Assembly: GCA_014529385.2 (NCBI GenBank)
Contig: CM043965.1
Coordinates: forward strand, 15,006,912 to 15,070,911
Length of the DNA stretch: 64,000 nucleotides
Direction of reading: 5' to 3'
DNA from: Adiantum capillus-veneris
Lineage: Eukaryota; Streptophyta; Polypodiopsida; Polypodiales; Pteridaceae
The position numbers and the translations under genes were made by a program. The notes below the pieces were generated by a model. The model was not told the DNA's origin, ran no database searches, and saw nothing but the letters and a program-made list of their open reading frames with translations. The stretch's first letter is position 1; each line of letters opens with the position of its first letter. This document shows positions 31,635 to 42,220 of this stretch, piece after piece.

Positions 31635-32443
31635 GAAGAAGACCTGAGTATATTACTCAGAAAATGAGGGAGGCAGCTGCAAATGTGGTATCTCCTCAAG
31701 GTGCTAACACGAGATATCAGGGACCTGCACCTCAAAGAAGGTTCCAGAATCCCAATAATTGGGAATATCAAAATATAAATCGGAACAATATGCAACAGTC
31801 ACCATGCAATTATTGTGAGGTTATGGACACAGGCAAGGACCTGATTGTGAACTTTGGTGTAGACATCAAAATGATAGGGGAATCCCTATTATCATGTACA
31901 ACAATAACAATGATAACAATAATAATAAACCTCCAGAATAGAATCAAACACTTCCATCACAACAACAGCAAAGACCTTTAGGTAAGGCTAATTTAGTAAT
32001 TTCGGACGAATGGACTGAAGAAGCATGGACTGAGGAAGAATGGATTGAGAAAAAGGCAGAGTTTCCCAAAGAGAAACAAAAAACTAATTAGCAGGTGCAA
32101 GAGAGCAACCTGACTCAGGAAACACCTAGACATTATAATTGTGACTGCACGGCTTGTATCCTAATTGAGGATGTTCCAAAATCCAGTGGATGTATTGATG
32201 CCATGGTGGTCACTAGGGCAAAGACCAAGGTTGGAAAATCCACCTTAGAAGAAGTGGACAACCCAGACAGTTTGAACTGGAAAGATCAAAAAGCAGTAAG
32301 GACAGGGGCACTCAAGGAAGTGCAAGACTTTCAGAGAGGGGGTGTACCACCTGAGGATTGGAATTTTGTTATAAGATCATTGGATGACCAAGGAAGAAGA
32401 ACTTCAAACCACAGCTGTACCGCAAGAACAGGTTGGTGGTGAT
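31635..32443 (+). pseudogene. Gypsy-B1 gag C-terminal and linker region
   Basis: Resumes gag after Copia-A2 with RRPEYITQKMREAAANV, then GPAPQRRFQNPNNW, and a second Cys-containing segment (CNYC near 31806) that may be a broken zinc knuckle. From 32095 a frame reads HYNCDCTACILIEDVPKSSG, then MVVTRAKTKVGKS, a typical gypsy linker before protease. Stops near 31979 and 32090 break it. Confidence 0.6.
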
Positions 32444-33118
32444 GAATTTTATGAAGCTTTGTTATCAACTCCATTAACCATCACAGTAAAGCAAATGTTG
32501 AGACTGGTACCTACATTTTCACAGCAACTGTTAAAGAGACTTACTAAGGAAGTAGCAGGAAAGAATCAGGAAAAAACAGGAATGTATACTGAGGAAACTA
32601 TTTATGGGGAAGCTTGTGAAGTTCAACCTTTGGATGTTGATTACAAGGTACCAGTAGTTGGGGCTTCTATTGGAAAGGTTTTTTTCCATGGTGTACTCTT
32701 GGATGGGGGGTCAGGAGTTAATATCCTCCCAGAGTCAACCTGCAAATGTTTGAATCTCTTGAAGTGGGATCCACCTCCTTTTCACATGAAAATGGCAAAC
32801 CATAGGCGAGTTCAACCTTTGGGAATTTTGAAGAATTTGCTGATCTCAGTTGGGGGACTGCAGTTTGTAGCCAACTTTGTAGTACTCAGGTTGGAAGAAT
32901 CTGCTCGTTCTTATCTAATAATTTTGGGAAGACCATGGTTAAGAACATCAAGAGTAAAGTAGTTATGGGGAGCAGACTCCATTGTGATAAAAAGAGAAAA
33001 GAAGAAAGTTAGAATGCAAATGGATGCTAAAAAGGTAATACCACCAGGATTCAGGGCACTACATGCAGAAGGACTGAATATGGTAGTAGAAATTGGAGAG
33101 GATGTAGAAGAATATTAA
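32384..33118 (+). pseudogene. Gypsy-B1 aspartic protease region
   Basis: Open to 32962. FFHGVLLDGGSGVNILPEST near 32690 is the active-site loop, with DGG in place of the common D-S/T-G. FVVLRLEES and YLIILGRPWLRT near 32880-32945 are the flap and C-terminal blocks typical of the Tat/Athila side of Ty3/gypsy. The sequence continues with stops to about 33118, where conserved sequence ends and reverse transcriptase should begin. Confidence 0.8.
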
Positions 33119-33199
33119 TGAGAATTAATTCATTAGTGGTACCTATTGTGGATGTGCAAAAGATAGCAACTAAGTATGTTTTGCAGCATCAGGAGAAGT

Positions 33200-33840
33200 G
33201 AAGTGACATAACCGATTTTTGAGATATTTAGCACATGTCTGTATACCACTAACAAAGCTTACAGAGAAAGATGCAATATTTGAATGGGGAGAAGAGCAAG
33301 GTAGAGCATTCAGGATTTTGAAGAAGATGTTTATTGTAGCCCCAATTTAAATTGTTCCTTATTGGAAGTTACCATTCCATATTTTTGTGGATGCATCACA
33401 TGTGGCAGTGGGTGCAGCATTGATGCAAGAAACCAAAAGAGGTTGGTTTAAACCAATTCACTATGCAAGCAGGGTATTGACACCTGCAAAGAAGAATTAT
33501 ACAGTGATTGAGAGAGAATCCTTGGGAATGATCTATGCATTGCAAAAATTTAGACATTACTTTTTAGCCAATAGGGTAATATTCCATGTAGATCATTAGG
33601 CTCTTATCTATTTGGTGAACAAACCACATCTGTCCGGAAGGTTGGTCAGAATATGGATACTACTCTTCCAAGAATTTGAATATGTGGTAATACATACTCC
33701 TTGAAGAGAGACTATCTCACTAGATTGGAAATAGGTGAGATTGATTCTTCAAGAGTACCTGATCAATTTCCTAATGCAGAATTTTTTTTAGTTGAGGTGA
33801 ATGACCAATCAGAGGATTGGTATGATGATATGTTTCAATT
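33200..33840 (+). pseudogene. Gypsy-B1 connection and RNase H; reverse transcriptase core absent
   Basis: From about 33215 the sequence matches the connection domain (RYLAHVC, PLTKLTEKDAIFEWGEEQ) and RNase H (FVDASHVAVGAALMQE, then HYASRVLTPAKKNYTVIERE, then YALQKFRHYFLANRVIFHVDH). The usual 450-500 bases with the fingers and palm, including the xxDD box, should lie between 33118 and 33215 but fewer than 100 bases are present. There is a stop at 33598. Confidence 0.8.
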
Positions 33841-33947
33841 TTTGTGACTGAAGGAGTGTTACCTAAAACAATAACCAAAGATCACAAGAAGAGAATGGCA
33901 TTGAGAATTCAACCATTCACAGTTATAGCAGGACTCTTTGATTAGGT

Positions 33948-35329
33948 GATAAGGAGATGTGTCCCTCATTTGAGCAGAAAGCAGTACTGGCAAAGACTCA
34001 TGCAGGTAATGCAGGAGGACATTTTTCAGGAGAGGTAACTGCAAGGAAAGTATTCCAAGCAGGACTTTGGTGGCCAACAATAATTAAAGATGCTCAAGAG
34101 TTCTGTAAGAAGTATTTGTTGTGCCAAAGAGATGGCAGGCCACTGAATGTGGATAGAACGCCATTGCAACCTGTTTTGCTTTTGGAACCATTCCAAAAGT
34201 GGGGATTGGATTTTGTTGGTCCAATCAAACCACCTACAAGATTTACATCGAACAGGTATATATTGGTTGCAACTGACTACTGTACAAAGTGGGTAGAAGC
34301 AGTGGCTTTAAGGGATAATAAAGCAAAAAGTGTAGCCAAATTTTTGTACAGAAACATTATGACCAGGTTTTGATGTCCTATTGAGCTTGTTTTTTATCAG
34401 GGAGGATATTTTATCAACAAGGTGATCAGTAAACTGACTGAATTGCATATGATATTGCATACGAAGTCAATAGTGTACTATCCCCAAGCTAATGGACAAG
34501 CAGAAAGTACAAATAAGATTTTGGTCAGGATGATTAGGAAGCTGGTCAATCAAAACAGGACAGATTGGGATGAGAAATTGGACTAAGCACTATGGGCTTT
34601 CAGAACAGCATATAAAGTGACTACTGGCATGACACCATTTAAGCAGATGTATGGGTTAGAAGCAGTGGTGCCCATGGAATTTATAGTGCCAAGCCTCAGG
34701 GTTGCAGTTCAAGAAAAATTATCCCCTGAAGAGTCAGTCAGTTACAGGAAGGAGGCTTTACTAAGGTTGGAAGAGGACAGAATCCATAGCCAGTATGTTG
34801 CAGATATTATTGAACAAACAAGAGAAGCTTGGATTAGCAAAAAAATCAAGTTCAAATTTTTTCCTTAGGTGATTGGGTGTTGGTCTATAATAGCAAATTG
34901 GGATTAAGGCTAGGTAAACTCAAACTCAGGTATGTGGGGCCATTTCAAATAGTCGGGCCAGTGGGACCAAATACTTTCATAGTGTCTGATCAAGAAGGTA
35001 AAATAATTGAGAAACCCATTAATAGATTCCGACTCAAACCATTTTGTGGACAAATCGTCGGGAATCAAGGGGGACATCCTATTAATGATGAATTTGGGAT
35101 AGTGACTAGTTATGCATGTGAAGGGGCAATGCATAATCACCACCCTGTGTACAACAAACCATTGTGTTTTATGACGGGGATGAGCATGTCGATAGTCCAT
35201 AATTCATCTGCGAGTGATAGTCTAGATACAAGAGAAGAGGAAGAGGTTACACCTACACTAATGCATTCTACAAGGAGGACTTGTTATCAAGGTCCAATGG
35301 TGCCAAACCTGAATTTCGATGAGCCATAA
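33948..35329 (+). pseudogene. Gypsy-B1 integrase
   Basis: The zinc domain ([20 protein letters not shown], then YLLCQRDG) leads into a core with [27 protein letters not shown], a damaged second block (VFYQGG where an SD-x-G block is expected) and PQANGQAESTNKIL. Stops are at 34372, near 34584 and near 34867. The C-terminal module (KLRYVGPFQIVGPVGPNTF) is in 34877-35329. The frame ends TAA at 35327 and the next frame's ATG follows immediately. Confidence 0.85.
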
Positions 35330-37275
35330 ATGGTTACTCCTACCCACATGGTACAAGTTGCAAGGGAGGAATTATTATTTTTTTACACTTTTCTCAACTT
35401 CATGTATGATTTAGAGCACACTGAAGCAAATAATGCATGGCTTAGTAGGATTGGCTTGCTTGATTTTTCAAGATTGCCTTGGGTAAGTTGGAGAAATAAC
35501 CAAATGGCTACAGTATACCTGAAGCACCTGCAGACAAATGATGGACAGGTTTTCAAACAAGAATACTTGACTGAAGAGTTAGTTGCCAAGGTGTTTGACC
35601 TTTCTACTGCGGATGACAATGAAGTCAGTAAGGCAACTGAGAAGGATATGACCAAGGCCTTTGGTCAATCTCAGGGGGGGAAGGCATTATTATCAATTTT
35701 CAGGCATGAAGAATTCAGTCAAATTACAGCAGGTGAGGTGGTTTATAGAAAGAGTCTTTTTGTTAGTGAAATCAGAATACATCAATAGGGAAAAGTATGG
35801 CATTTTGTTGGCAGCTGAGAGTGGTAGACAAATGGGATGGGCCAATATTTTATTTGACAGAATCAAGTTTGAGATTTATACAAAGCAGAGAAGGAACAAC
35901 AAGACTACTAAAGTTGGGCCTTATCTAGCTGTTATCTTTCAATATGTCAATAACAAAAGTATTCTACAGGGGAGACTGTCTCAAATTCCAGTACGGGTGA
36001 CTGAAGATGCAAGATTTACAATGAGAAGGGAGAAGAGACAGAAATTGCAATTTGGTCATAGTTCGTTGCAAACGACTACAGATGTTCAAGATCTTTTATC
36101 TACGGATTATTCAAAATAGGAGTCTTTGGATGCAGTGAAGGATAAAATGGACAAAGAGTTTGGAGACTTGTTTATTGACACTGCAGTGCATTTGAATGAC
36201 AAACCTGTTAAGTCTACAACTGCTAAAATAGGTTTTAAGATCAAAAAATCAAAGGACAAAATGGCAGGGGAGGAACCTGTAACAGTGTTTGGAGATCCAA
36301 TTCTGGAGAGGCCTACAATTTCTACGGCTTAGTTTTCTACTGTGTCATTGGATGAAGTGCAAATTGCACTAAAGCCGGTTAAAGAATATGTTGAGCAGTA
36401 GTCTTTGGACCTTACATTCTTGAGCAGAGAGAATGATGGTCTGCATACAGAACTGAAATAGATTAAAGAGGGAAAGGGAAAAAAAGGCACAGACTGAAAT
36501 AGAACTTTTGCATAAGAAGGTTTAGGAATTGACTAGGAGTCAGGAACTCATGCAGCAGGAGTTGGACTCTTATAAACAAGTGGTATTATTCAGGGAAAAT
36601 ACTTCAGTCAAAATTTCTCAATGGAAGGAGGAGTGGTTTCAGCTACTTCAATTACAGTTAATTGAAATCTCTATTGTCAATGCTACCTTGGAAAGTAGCA
36701 ATAGGGTGTTGTTAAGCAAGGTTGCAGCTTGCAAGAAAGTTGAAAAAAAGATTAGAGACATGTCTGATGAAGAGCTAGATGTAGATGGTTGGTATGTTAG
36801 TTAAGGGGATATAGACAAAATGAAAAATGAAGTGATGGAATATAGGGGTGTGGGAGCAAATCAAGATCAAAATGTATGATGTTGTGAGTAAACCTTATCA
36901 AGATTTTGCAAAGGAGGAGACAAAGGAGGAAATTTTGATCTTGGAGAGACAGTATGCTGAGTTAAAGGAGCAGTATGCACAATTGAAGCAACAGGTACAA
37001 ATGGATGTGCAAATGGATACTGCAACAGGTGATACACTTCAGACTACAGTTGAAGTTGAAGTTCAAGATACAATACAGAGAGCAGTTTCAATTGGAGTTA
37101 TAGACACTGATGACACACGTGATTAGCAGCAATTTCAGGATGCATTTATAAAACTCACTAAAGTAATGTCAAAATATACACTTACTGAGGTTACATTGGT
37201 GGAAGCTGGAGATGATGTGGATGCACAGTCAGGAGAAATAGCTCAAACTGAAGATACAGGTGTTCAGGAGCAGTA
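35330..37275 (+). pseudogene. Gypsy-B1 extra ORF downstream of integrase (unknown, coiled-coil-like end)
   Basis: ATG at 35330 directly follows the integrase stop. It is open for 152 codons (LLFFYTFLNFMYDLEHTEAN, then LTEELVAKVFDLSTADDNE). A frameshift near 35670-35760 continues as EKYGILLAAESGRQMGWANI, then GPYLAVIFQYVNNKSILQGR, and further pieces to 37275 with scattered stops. The C-terminal third has heptad-like Leu/Glu/Gln/Lys runs (ERQYAELKEQYAQLKQQ) that suggest a coiled coil. Gypsy-B2 has a related tail at 41270-41766. The position matches the additional ORF of Tat-lineage elements; the N-terminal part loosely recalls plant transposon ORF-1 proteins. The function is unknown. Confidence 0.65.
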
Positions 37276-37339
37276 ACTTCAAGCAAGACTTCATTTTGGT
37301 TTTCAAGTTTTTTGTCAAGGGTTTTGTGGGTTCTCACAA

Positions 37340-37672
37340 TGTTTTGATGGACCTTTGAACCTTAAGGGTGTATTTACACCAATGGTTGATGCTTTAAGTG
37401 GGTTAGTTTTAGGCGAGTAGTTGTATGTTTTTTTATGTTGTTTGGCAGTTGGGGGGAGCAGTTAATTTTTCTTTATGCAGTCGTACTATGCTTGGTACTA
37501 TCTCGTAAGCGCTTATGTATTGACGAATATACAGTGATTATGCAGTAATACAGTACCTTCTTTTCTATATTCATGGTGTTCTTCAGTATTCTTGTATGCA
37601 GTAGTGTAGTGTAATATGAAGTTTTATTGTGTACTTTTACTGGATTACTGTTAGGGTGGTTAGCCCCTAACA
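37340..37672 (+). repeat. Gypsy-B1 3' LTR (333 bp)
   Basis: Starts TGTTTTGATGG after a G/T-rich tract ending CTCACAA and ends GCCCCTAACA. It aligns with 8552-8912 from ACCTTAAGGGTG on. Its left end is shorter, so its exact start is less certain than its end. Confidence 0.82.
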
Positions 37673-38224
37673 AGGCAGTCAAGAGGATTTTTTGCTACTT
37701 GAGTGGAACTTTACATATTGGCTTGTTTTATCCCAAGGAGAGATCATTGCCGCTAGATTCTCATGCTTTTTTGGACTCAAATTGGGCTGGTTTTTTGACA
37801 CACGAGTGTCCACGAGTGGTTTTTGTTTCATGATTGGCAGCTCATGCATATCATGGTTGAGCAAGAAGTAACCTAATGTGGCCACTTCCAGTTGTGAGGC
37901 TGAGTACAGGGCAGTCTTCACAGCTACGGTTCAATGTGTATGGTTCAGACGACTGATTTGGGTGTTGGACAGGACACTGCCATCACTATCTACACTGATA
38001 GTCAGAGCACATTGGCAGTTGTGAGGAGCCCAGTTTTTCATGCTCGCACAAAGCACATTGAGGTGTATTACCACTATGTCAGGGAGAGGCTCTCAGCATG
38101 AGAGATCAGCTTGGCTTATGTGCCAACACAGGACCACCTTGCAAATATTTTCACAAAGGCATTGTCTCGTGAGAAGTTCAAAGCTTTCCGCAAAGATTTG
38201 GGCTCACTCCCCTTTGTGGACTGA
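37673..38224 (+). pseudogene. Copia-A1 RNase H segment
   Basis: Resumes Copia-A1 after Gypsy-B1 (AVKRIFCYLSGTLHIGLFYP) and aligns with Copia-A2 30575-31129, including SCEAEYRAV, a TDSQS block near 38000 and ADLFTKALS-like sequence. Frameshifts occur near 37790 and 37950, and a TGA near 38100. It ends at the stop matching that of Copia-A2. Confidence 0.85.
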
Positions 38225-38300
38225 TCAAGTCCTCAGGGCATGGCACTTCCCTTTACTCTATGTGCCATCTCTTATTCACCGCATCACTCCAGGCGGGATT

Positions 38301-38531
38301 TGTTACCATATACATGTGGTAGTGATGTGTGCGAACACGCTTAGGATCATCGGGGCATTTTTTCCCTGACTAGGAGGTTTTTTTCCTGGTGCATTGTATA
38401 TACGCCCATCACTCGAGGACTAACTAATTTTTCCATTGCACACTAAGAAATACACTCTTTATTGTGTGTGCCTTGAGCTTCCTTCGTCTTCTCCAAGCTG
38501 TGTGTGTTTTCTTGCAACCCTAATTCCAACA
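38301..38531 (+). repeat. Copia-A1 3' LTR (231 bp)
   Basis: Starts TGTTACCATATAC and ends TAATTCCAACA. It is clearly homologous to the Copia-A2 LTRs but with more differences. A polypurine-like CAGGCGGGA lies just before it. Confidence 0.9.
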
Positions 38532-38756
38532 CTATGCGCAGTTCCTCCCAAGTTTTGTGCAGTTTCTGTGTAGATTCTATGCAATTTGTTGCAAAATCAG
38601 CTGCAATTCAATTCAAGCAATTACAGTTTGCTACTGCAGGTAGTTTTCAATTTTTGAAAGTATGCATTCTATGCAGTACATAGTTTTGTGCAGCCTTTTG
38701 AAGGTCATTTCAGTATGCGATTATTATTGTTCTCTATTGCTTTGATCTTTGCTTTA

Positions 38757-39186
38757 TGGCAGCAAATAAGAAGAAGAAAAAGTGCGCTATTTGTCAAAAA
38801 TATGGGCATTGTGCAAAGCGATGTCCTTACATGTGTAAGCCTTGTTAAAAAGAGGATGTTTGTGTCAAATATTGCATGCCAAAATTGTGCAAGGAGTTGT
38901 ATTAAATTATGCAGAGTTTTCAGGATGCATCATGTCATCACGACATGTGTGATGCTCAAGAGAATCTAGATTTATTTTTTGGTTTTCTTGATGATGCACA
39001 CAAGTGACATAATAGTCAAGTTCGTAAGAAGAGGAAGTCATGCTCAATCGTAAAGTGGATTTCAAGTTTGCAAGAAGCAGTTGAACGTCTTTCAGAGAAG
39101 TATGAAGATGCATTTGATGATTACCTTAGTGATGATGATGTCCAATTGTATTTCTATCAAACTATTAGTGGTTCTAACATAAAATA
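38757..39186 (+). pseudogene. Gypsy-B2 zinc-knuckle ORF remnant
   Basis: A frame starting MAANKKKKKCAICQKYGH, then CAKRC has the CCHC spacing C-x2-C-x4-H-x4-C, followed by more Cys pairs and a stop near 38847. Further frame pieces (SIVKWISSLQEAVERLSEKY, then SDDDVQLYFYQTI) run to 39186. It may be a gag tail or a separate small nucleic-acid-binding protein. Confidence 0.5.
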
Positions 39187-40111
39187 ACTTCAAGTTGTCA
39201 ATTTTCCATTACCAATAATTTTTAGGCATCTGCAGTTTCAAAGTCTGAATCTGATTTTCAACCTGATTTTGATGTTCTTGAATATGGGATCAAAGTTGTA
39301 GATACTCAGATTACTGAAGAGAAGAAAGAGATGGTGTTCAATGCAAGGGAGATGAAGTTCAAAAGATGATGAAGGAAGGAGGAGGAAGCCAGGAGCAGCT
39401 CATGAGCCAAAGGAGCCAAGAGGACTGCCAGCTATCCCCAAACCTCACATCAAAGAGACTCACCATTAGGTGAGTTACCCAAAAGAAGAATTGGTGATTG
39501 AGAAAAAGGGAATACAAGTGGAGGAGAGCCATAGAATATCCCATGAAAATCCATGTACCAATCTTGGACATCAATCTTGAAGAGGTTGAAATTCAGGGAG
39601 ACATCAGATTACAATGCATTGAAGTGGGAGATATGAAGGCATATGAAGACATAAGGTGTGTTGATGAGATGAGGATGATGTGATGAATCAATTTTTAATG
39701 TATCTTAATGAGGAGTATCCCACAAGTGACAGTCCAAAAGGTATTTGTGTTGAAGGAGAAGTGTTTTATGGAGTCTTGAAGATTGGAAACAAATTTCCAA
39801 GAGTGGATATGATTTATGCAAGTTATAAAAAGAAGGATCTTGAATTTTAGGTCCCTAAATTGCAAGTTTTGATATCGAAGGTTCCTGATTTACTGAGTTC
39901 CACGGTGCGGGTCCCTAATCCTGCGAATGTTGATCTTCAAATAAGTTATGCACCTAAACTTGCTAAATCTCAACGTCTTATTGTTTCTCAAGCGAAGATG
40001 ATCAACAATCTCTCATTATAGTTGGAGGATGAGAGGCATTCAAGTATGGTCACAACAATGAAGCAATTTCCAAAATCAATTAACTTCAAGAAGAGAAGGC
40101 ATCATTGATGG
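39187..40111 (+). other. Gypsy-B2 internal sequence, unrecognised
   Basis: Short frames only (for example MRKREYKWRRAIEYPMKIH at 39498 and VEGEVFYGVLKIGNKFPRV near 39750). They look like decayed coding sequence but match no domain I know. Confidence 0.4.
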
Positions 40112-41766
40112 TTGGTGAAGTTTTCTCAGGTTCAAGTTGAAGCCAATTTGTATATTTCTAACGGTTATGAAGTTCATGATGCTCTTAAGCAAGTTTTTTT
40201 GAACAAGGATTATCAAATTGAGGATTTGAATCTTCAACTTACTCAAATCAACAATATGGAGTCTTCTTCAAACCTTGATGTTATGGAAGGTGTTTTGAAT
40301 GATGATGTTGTCATCAATTATCTTTATGATGTCAATGCTTTTGTGAATTCAGTCAAGGAGATTGGAGGTCCATATCTTTTCAATGAAGTATTAAAATCCT
40401 GATGTCAATGTTAGGAATGGTGCTTATGATGTTGAGGAGATGGTTATGACTGATGATTATTCAAGTCTTTTGCAAGTGCTTGATGATGATGAAGTGGGTT
40501 TTCTTGGAGATTGTTCTATCTTTCACTCTGATGTTGTGGATGAAGGAGATATGGATGATCTTATTATCTCTCAATGGTTCTATGTGTTCATGTTGAACAC
40601 ATAGATGATGGGTTTGCTAATTTTATCTATTTTCTATGTGGGAAGATGCGTTATATATTCAATTCATTCTTGACAGTAGCTTTGGATTCTCATACATGGG
40701 AATTTTTGAATCCTCTTTTACAACTAGATGAGCAGCCTGACTTGAGTCTGAATGATGCATTGGAATATATGCAAGACGAGAAGAAGTGGAAGGAAATTCA
40801 AGGAACACAAGTCAAAAGATTTTAGTTTCAGGGAGATATCACTGATTGGAGAGATTTACAGGTACAAAGTGGATTTCTCTTGGTGCTGTTTTTTATGTGT
40901 GAAGTTGAGTTCAACTTGTTATTTTCAAGCCTTGAATCAAATCAGTTTGGGTGTTTCTTGTATCAAGATTTTCAAGAAAATCGATTGTTTTGGCATACGG
41001 AGTCTAAATCAGGTCTCCCAATGTTTCATCTACATGCAGACATATTGGATATGTTCAAGAGGCAGTGTATAATGGTTGCAAATTTTGCATCCTACCTTGA
41101 ATCTTTCTTCAATGTTTTTGAGAAGAAACCTGAACCTGCTAATGAATGTGCACTTGAATATAAAAATGGGCCTAAAGATCTGAAATCACTTGAAGAAGGG
41201 GAGAGTTTCCTGCTTTGTAGAAGGTATCTCAATTCAAGGAACATGGAAAAAATGAAATTAGAAATGATGGATTACATGAAGACAATGTGGGATCAAGATT
41301 AAAATAAGAATGTATGATGTGGTTAGCAAGTCATATCCGGATTTTGTAGAGGAAGAAGCAAAGGTGGAGAATTTGCTATTGCAATAGCAGTATGATAAAC
41401 TAAAGCAGCAGTATGAGTAGGTGGAGAAGCAGTTGGATAAGCAACACACATGATCAACCTAACCAAATGGATGTTCAATATGATGCTGCAATGTTGGGTA
41501 AAGTTCAAAGTGAACTGCAGGTGCAGTCAGCTGAAGATGCAGTCACAATTGTTGCAGTTGCAGAAGCATGCCATACATGTGAACAACTGCAAGTTCAAGA
41601 ACAACTATTAGACATTGTGAAGGATATGCTGAGTAAGAGGACTACTGAAGCAAGTGATGTGGATGCAAACATTGGGGAGTTTAACATGACAACTGATGAT
41701 GAAGGTGCATATGCAAAGGAGCAGCAGACTAAAGCGGAGGATCATTGTGATTTTGATGCATTGTGA
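40112..41766 (+). pseudogene. Gypsy-B2 extra ORF relics (counterpart of the Gypsy-B1 downstream ORF)
   Basis: Pieces at 40112-40402, 40574-40825, 40880-41302 and 41413-41766 lie in different frames. The last two match the end of the Gypsy-B1 extra ORF: NMEKMKLEMMDYMKT resembles DIDKMKNEVMEYRG, and MYDVVSKSYPDF followed by QYDKLKQQYE resembles MYDVVSKPYQDF and QYAQLKQQ. The order and the distance to the LTR are the same in both elements. No catalytic motif is visible. Confidence 0.6.
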
Positions 41767-41805
41767 TTTTGATGTTTCTAATCAAGGGATAGTAGGTCCT
41801 CACAA

Positions 41806-42220
41806 TGTTTGTTAAACATTGCCCACCGGGTGTGCCATGTGTTAGTACCTGACATGTCAGTAGTTACCTTTTACGTACTTTTTGGTTATAACTAAGGTTG
41901 AAGCTTTTAACCTTAAGGTCATATTTACATAAGTGCCTAAGTAGTTGTATTTTCTCGGGTAGGCATATAGTGAGAGGGGCAATTGTTCATGGGATGTTGT
42001 GTAGTTTTTAGTTATTCATCAGTTGTATTGCCTTTTGTGCGTGTATCTTGGGGTTGATGAAGAATACACCGCTATCATTACTTTTTCTTCGTCTTGGATG
42101 GTGTTCTCTATGTGTTTTTACTTGACAGTCCAATTATTAATGAGTAGTTGCATGTTCTCTCTATTCCTCCACTGCATCTTTTCATTACTGAACACCTTTT
42201 AGGGTTGTGAGCCCCTAACA
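41806..42220 (+). repeat. Gypsy-B2 3' LTR (about 415 bp)
   Basis: Starts TGTTTGTTAAAC after a tract ending TCCTCACAA (as in Gypsy-B1) and ends GCCCCTAACA. AACTT (42221-42225) is the candidate right target duplicate; its partner is not visible. Confidence 0.75.

Larger units (their letters stand above)
8552..37672 (+). mobile_element. Gypsy-B1: non-chromoviral Ty3/gypsy element, split by a CACTA element and Copia-A2
   Basis: LTRs at 8552-8912 and 37340-37672 share long blocks and the end GGTTAGCCCCTAACA. The flanks are AGGCG and AGGCA, a 5-bp duplication with the last base changed; Copia-A1 continues on the right exactly where it stopped on the left. Internal parts: two small 5' frames, gag (9640-10322, 26181-26329, 31635 onward), protease (about 32690), RNase H (33380), integrase (33957-35329) and an extra frame (35330-37275). 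The protease style (DGGSGVNI, LGRPWL) and integrase ([16 protein letters not shown]) resemble the Tat/Athila/Ogre side of Ty3/gypsy. The core of reverse transcriptase is missing, so the copy cannot be autonomous. Confidence 0.88.
1..38531 (+). mobile_element. Copia-A1: outer Ty1/copia element, split by two insertions, 5' end outside window
   Basis: The element is in four pieces: 1-2156 (end of gag, protease, integrase, start of reverse transcriptase), 7709-8551 (reverse transcriptase), 37673-38224 (RNase H) and the 3' LTR at 38301-38531. The pieces line up in order and orientation with Copia-A2 (26330-31634), a better preserved copy of the same family. The first gap is filled by Copia-C and the second by Gypsy-B1. 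The 5' LTR and most of gag lie left of base 1, so the left TSD cannot be seen; the right candidate is CTATG at 38532-38536. The element carries many stops and frameshifts and is dead. Confidence 0.88.
38532..42220 (+). mobile_element. Gypsy-B2: heavily decayed gypsy relic related to Gypsy-B1
   Basis: Its 3' LTR (41806-42220) shares the GTGAGCCCCTAACA end and the CCTTAAGGT block with Gypsy-B1. The tail before it is homologous to the extra ORF of Gypsy-B1. A zinc-knuckle ORF lies near 38757. I find no protease, reverse transcriptase or integrase, so the element is internally deleted or non-autonomous. Its left end is hidden by Copia-A1, which probably inserted into its 5' part. Confidence 0.65.
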
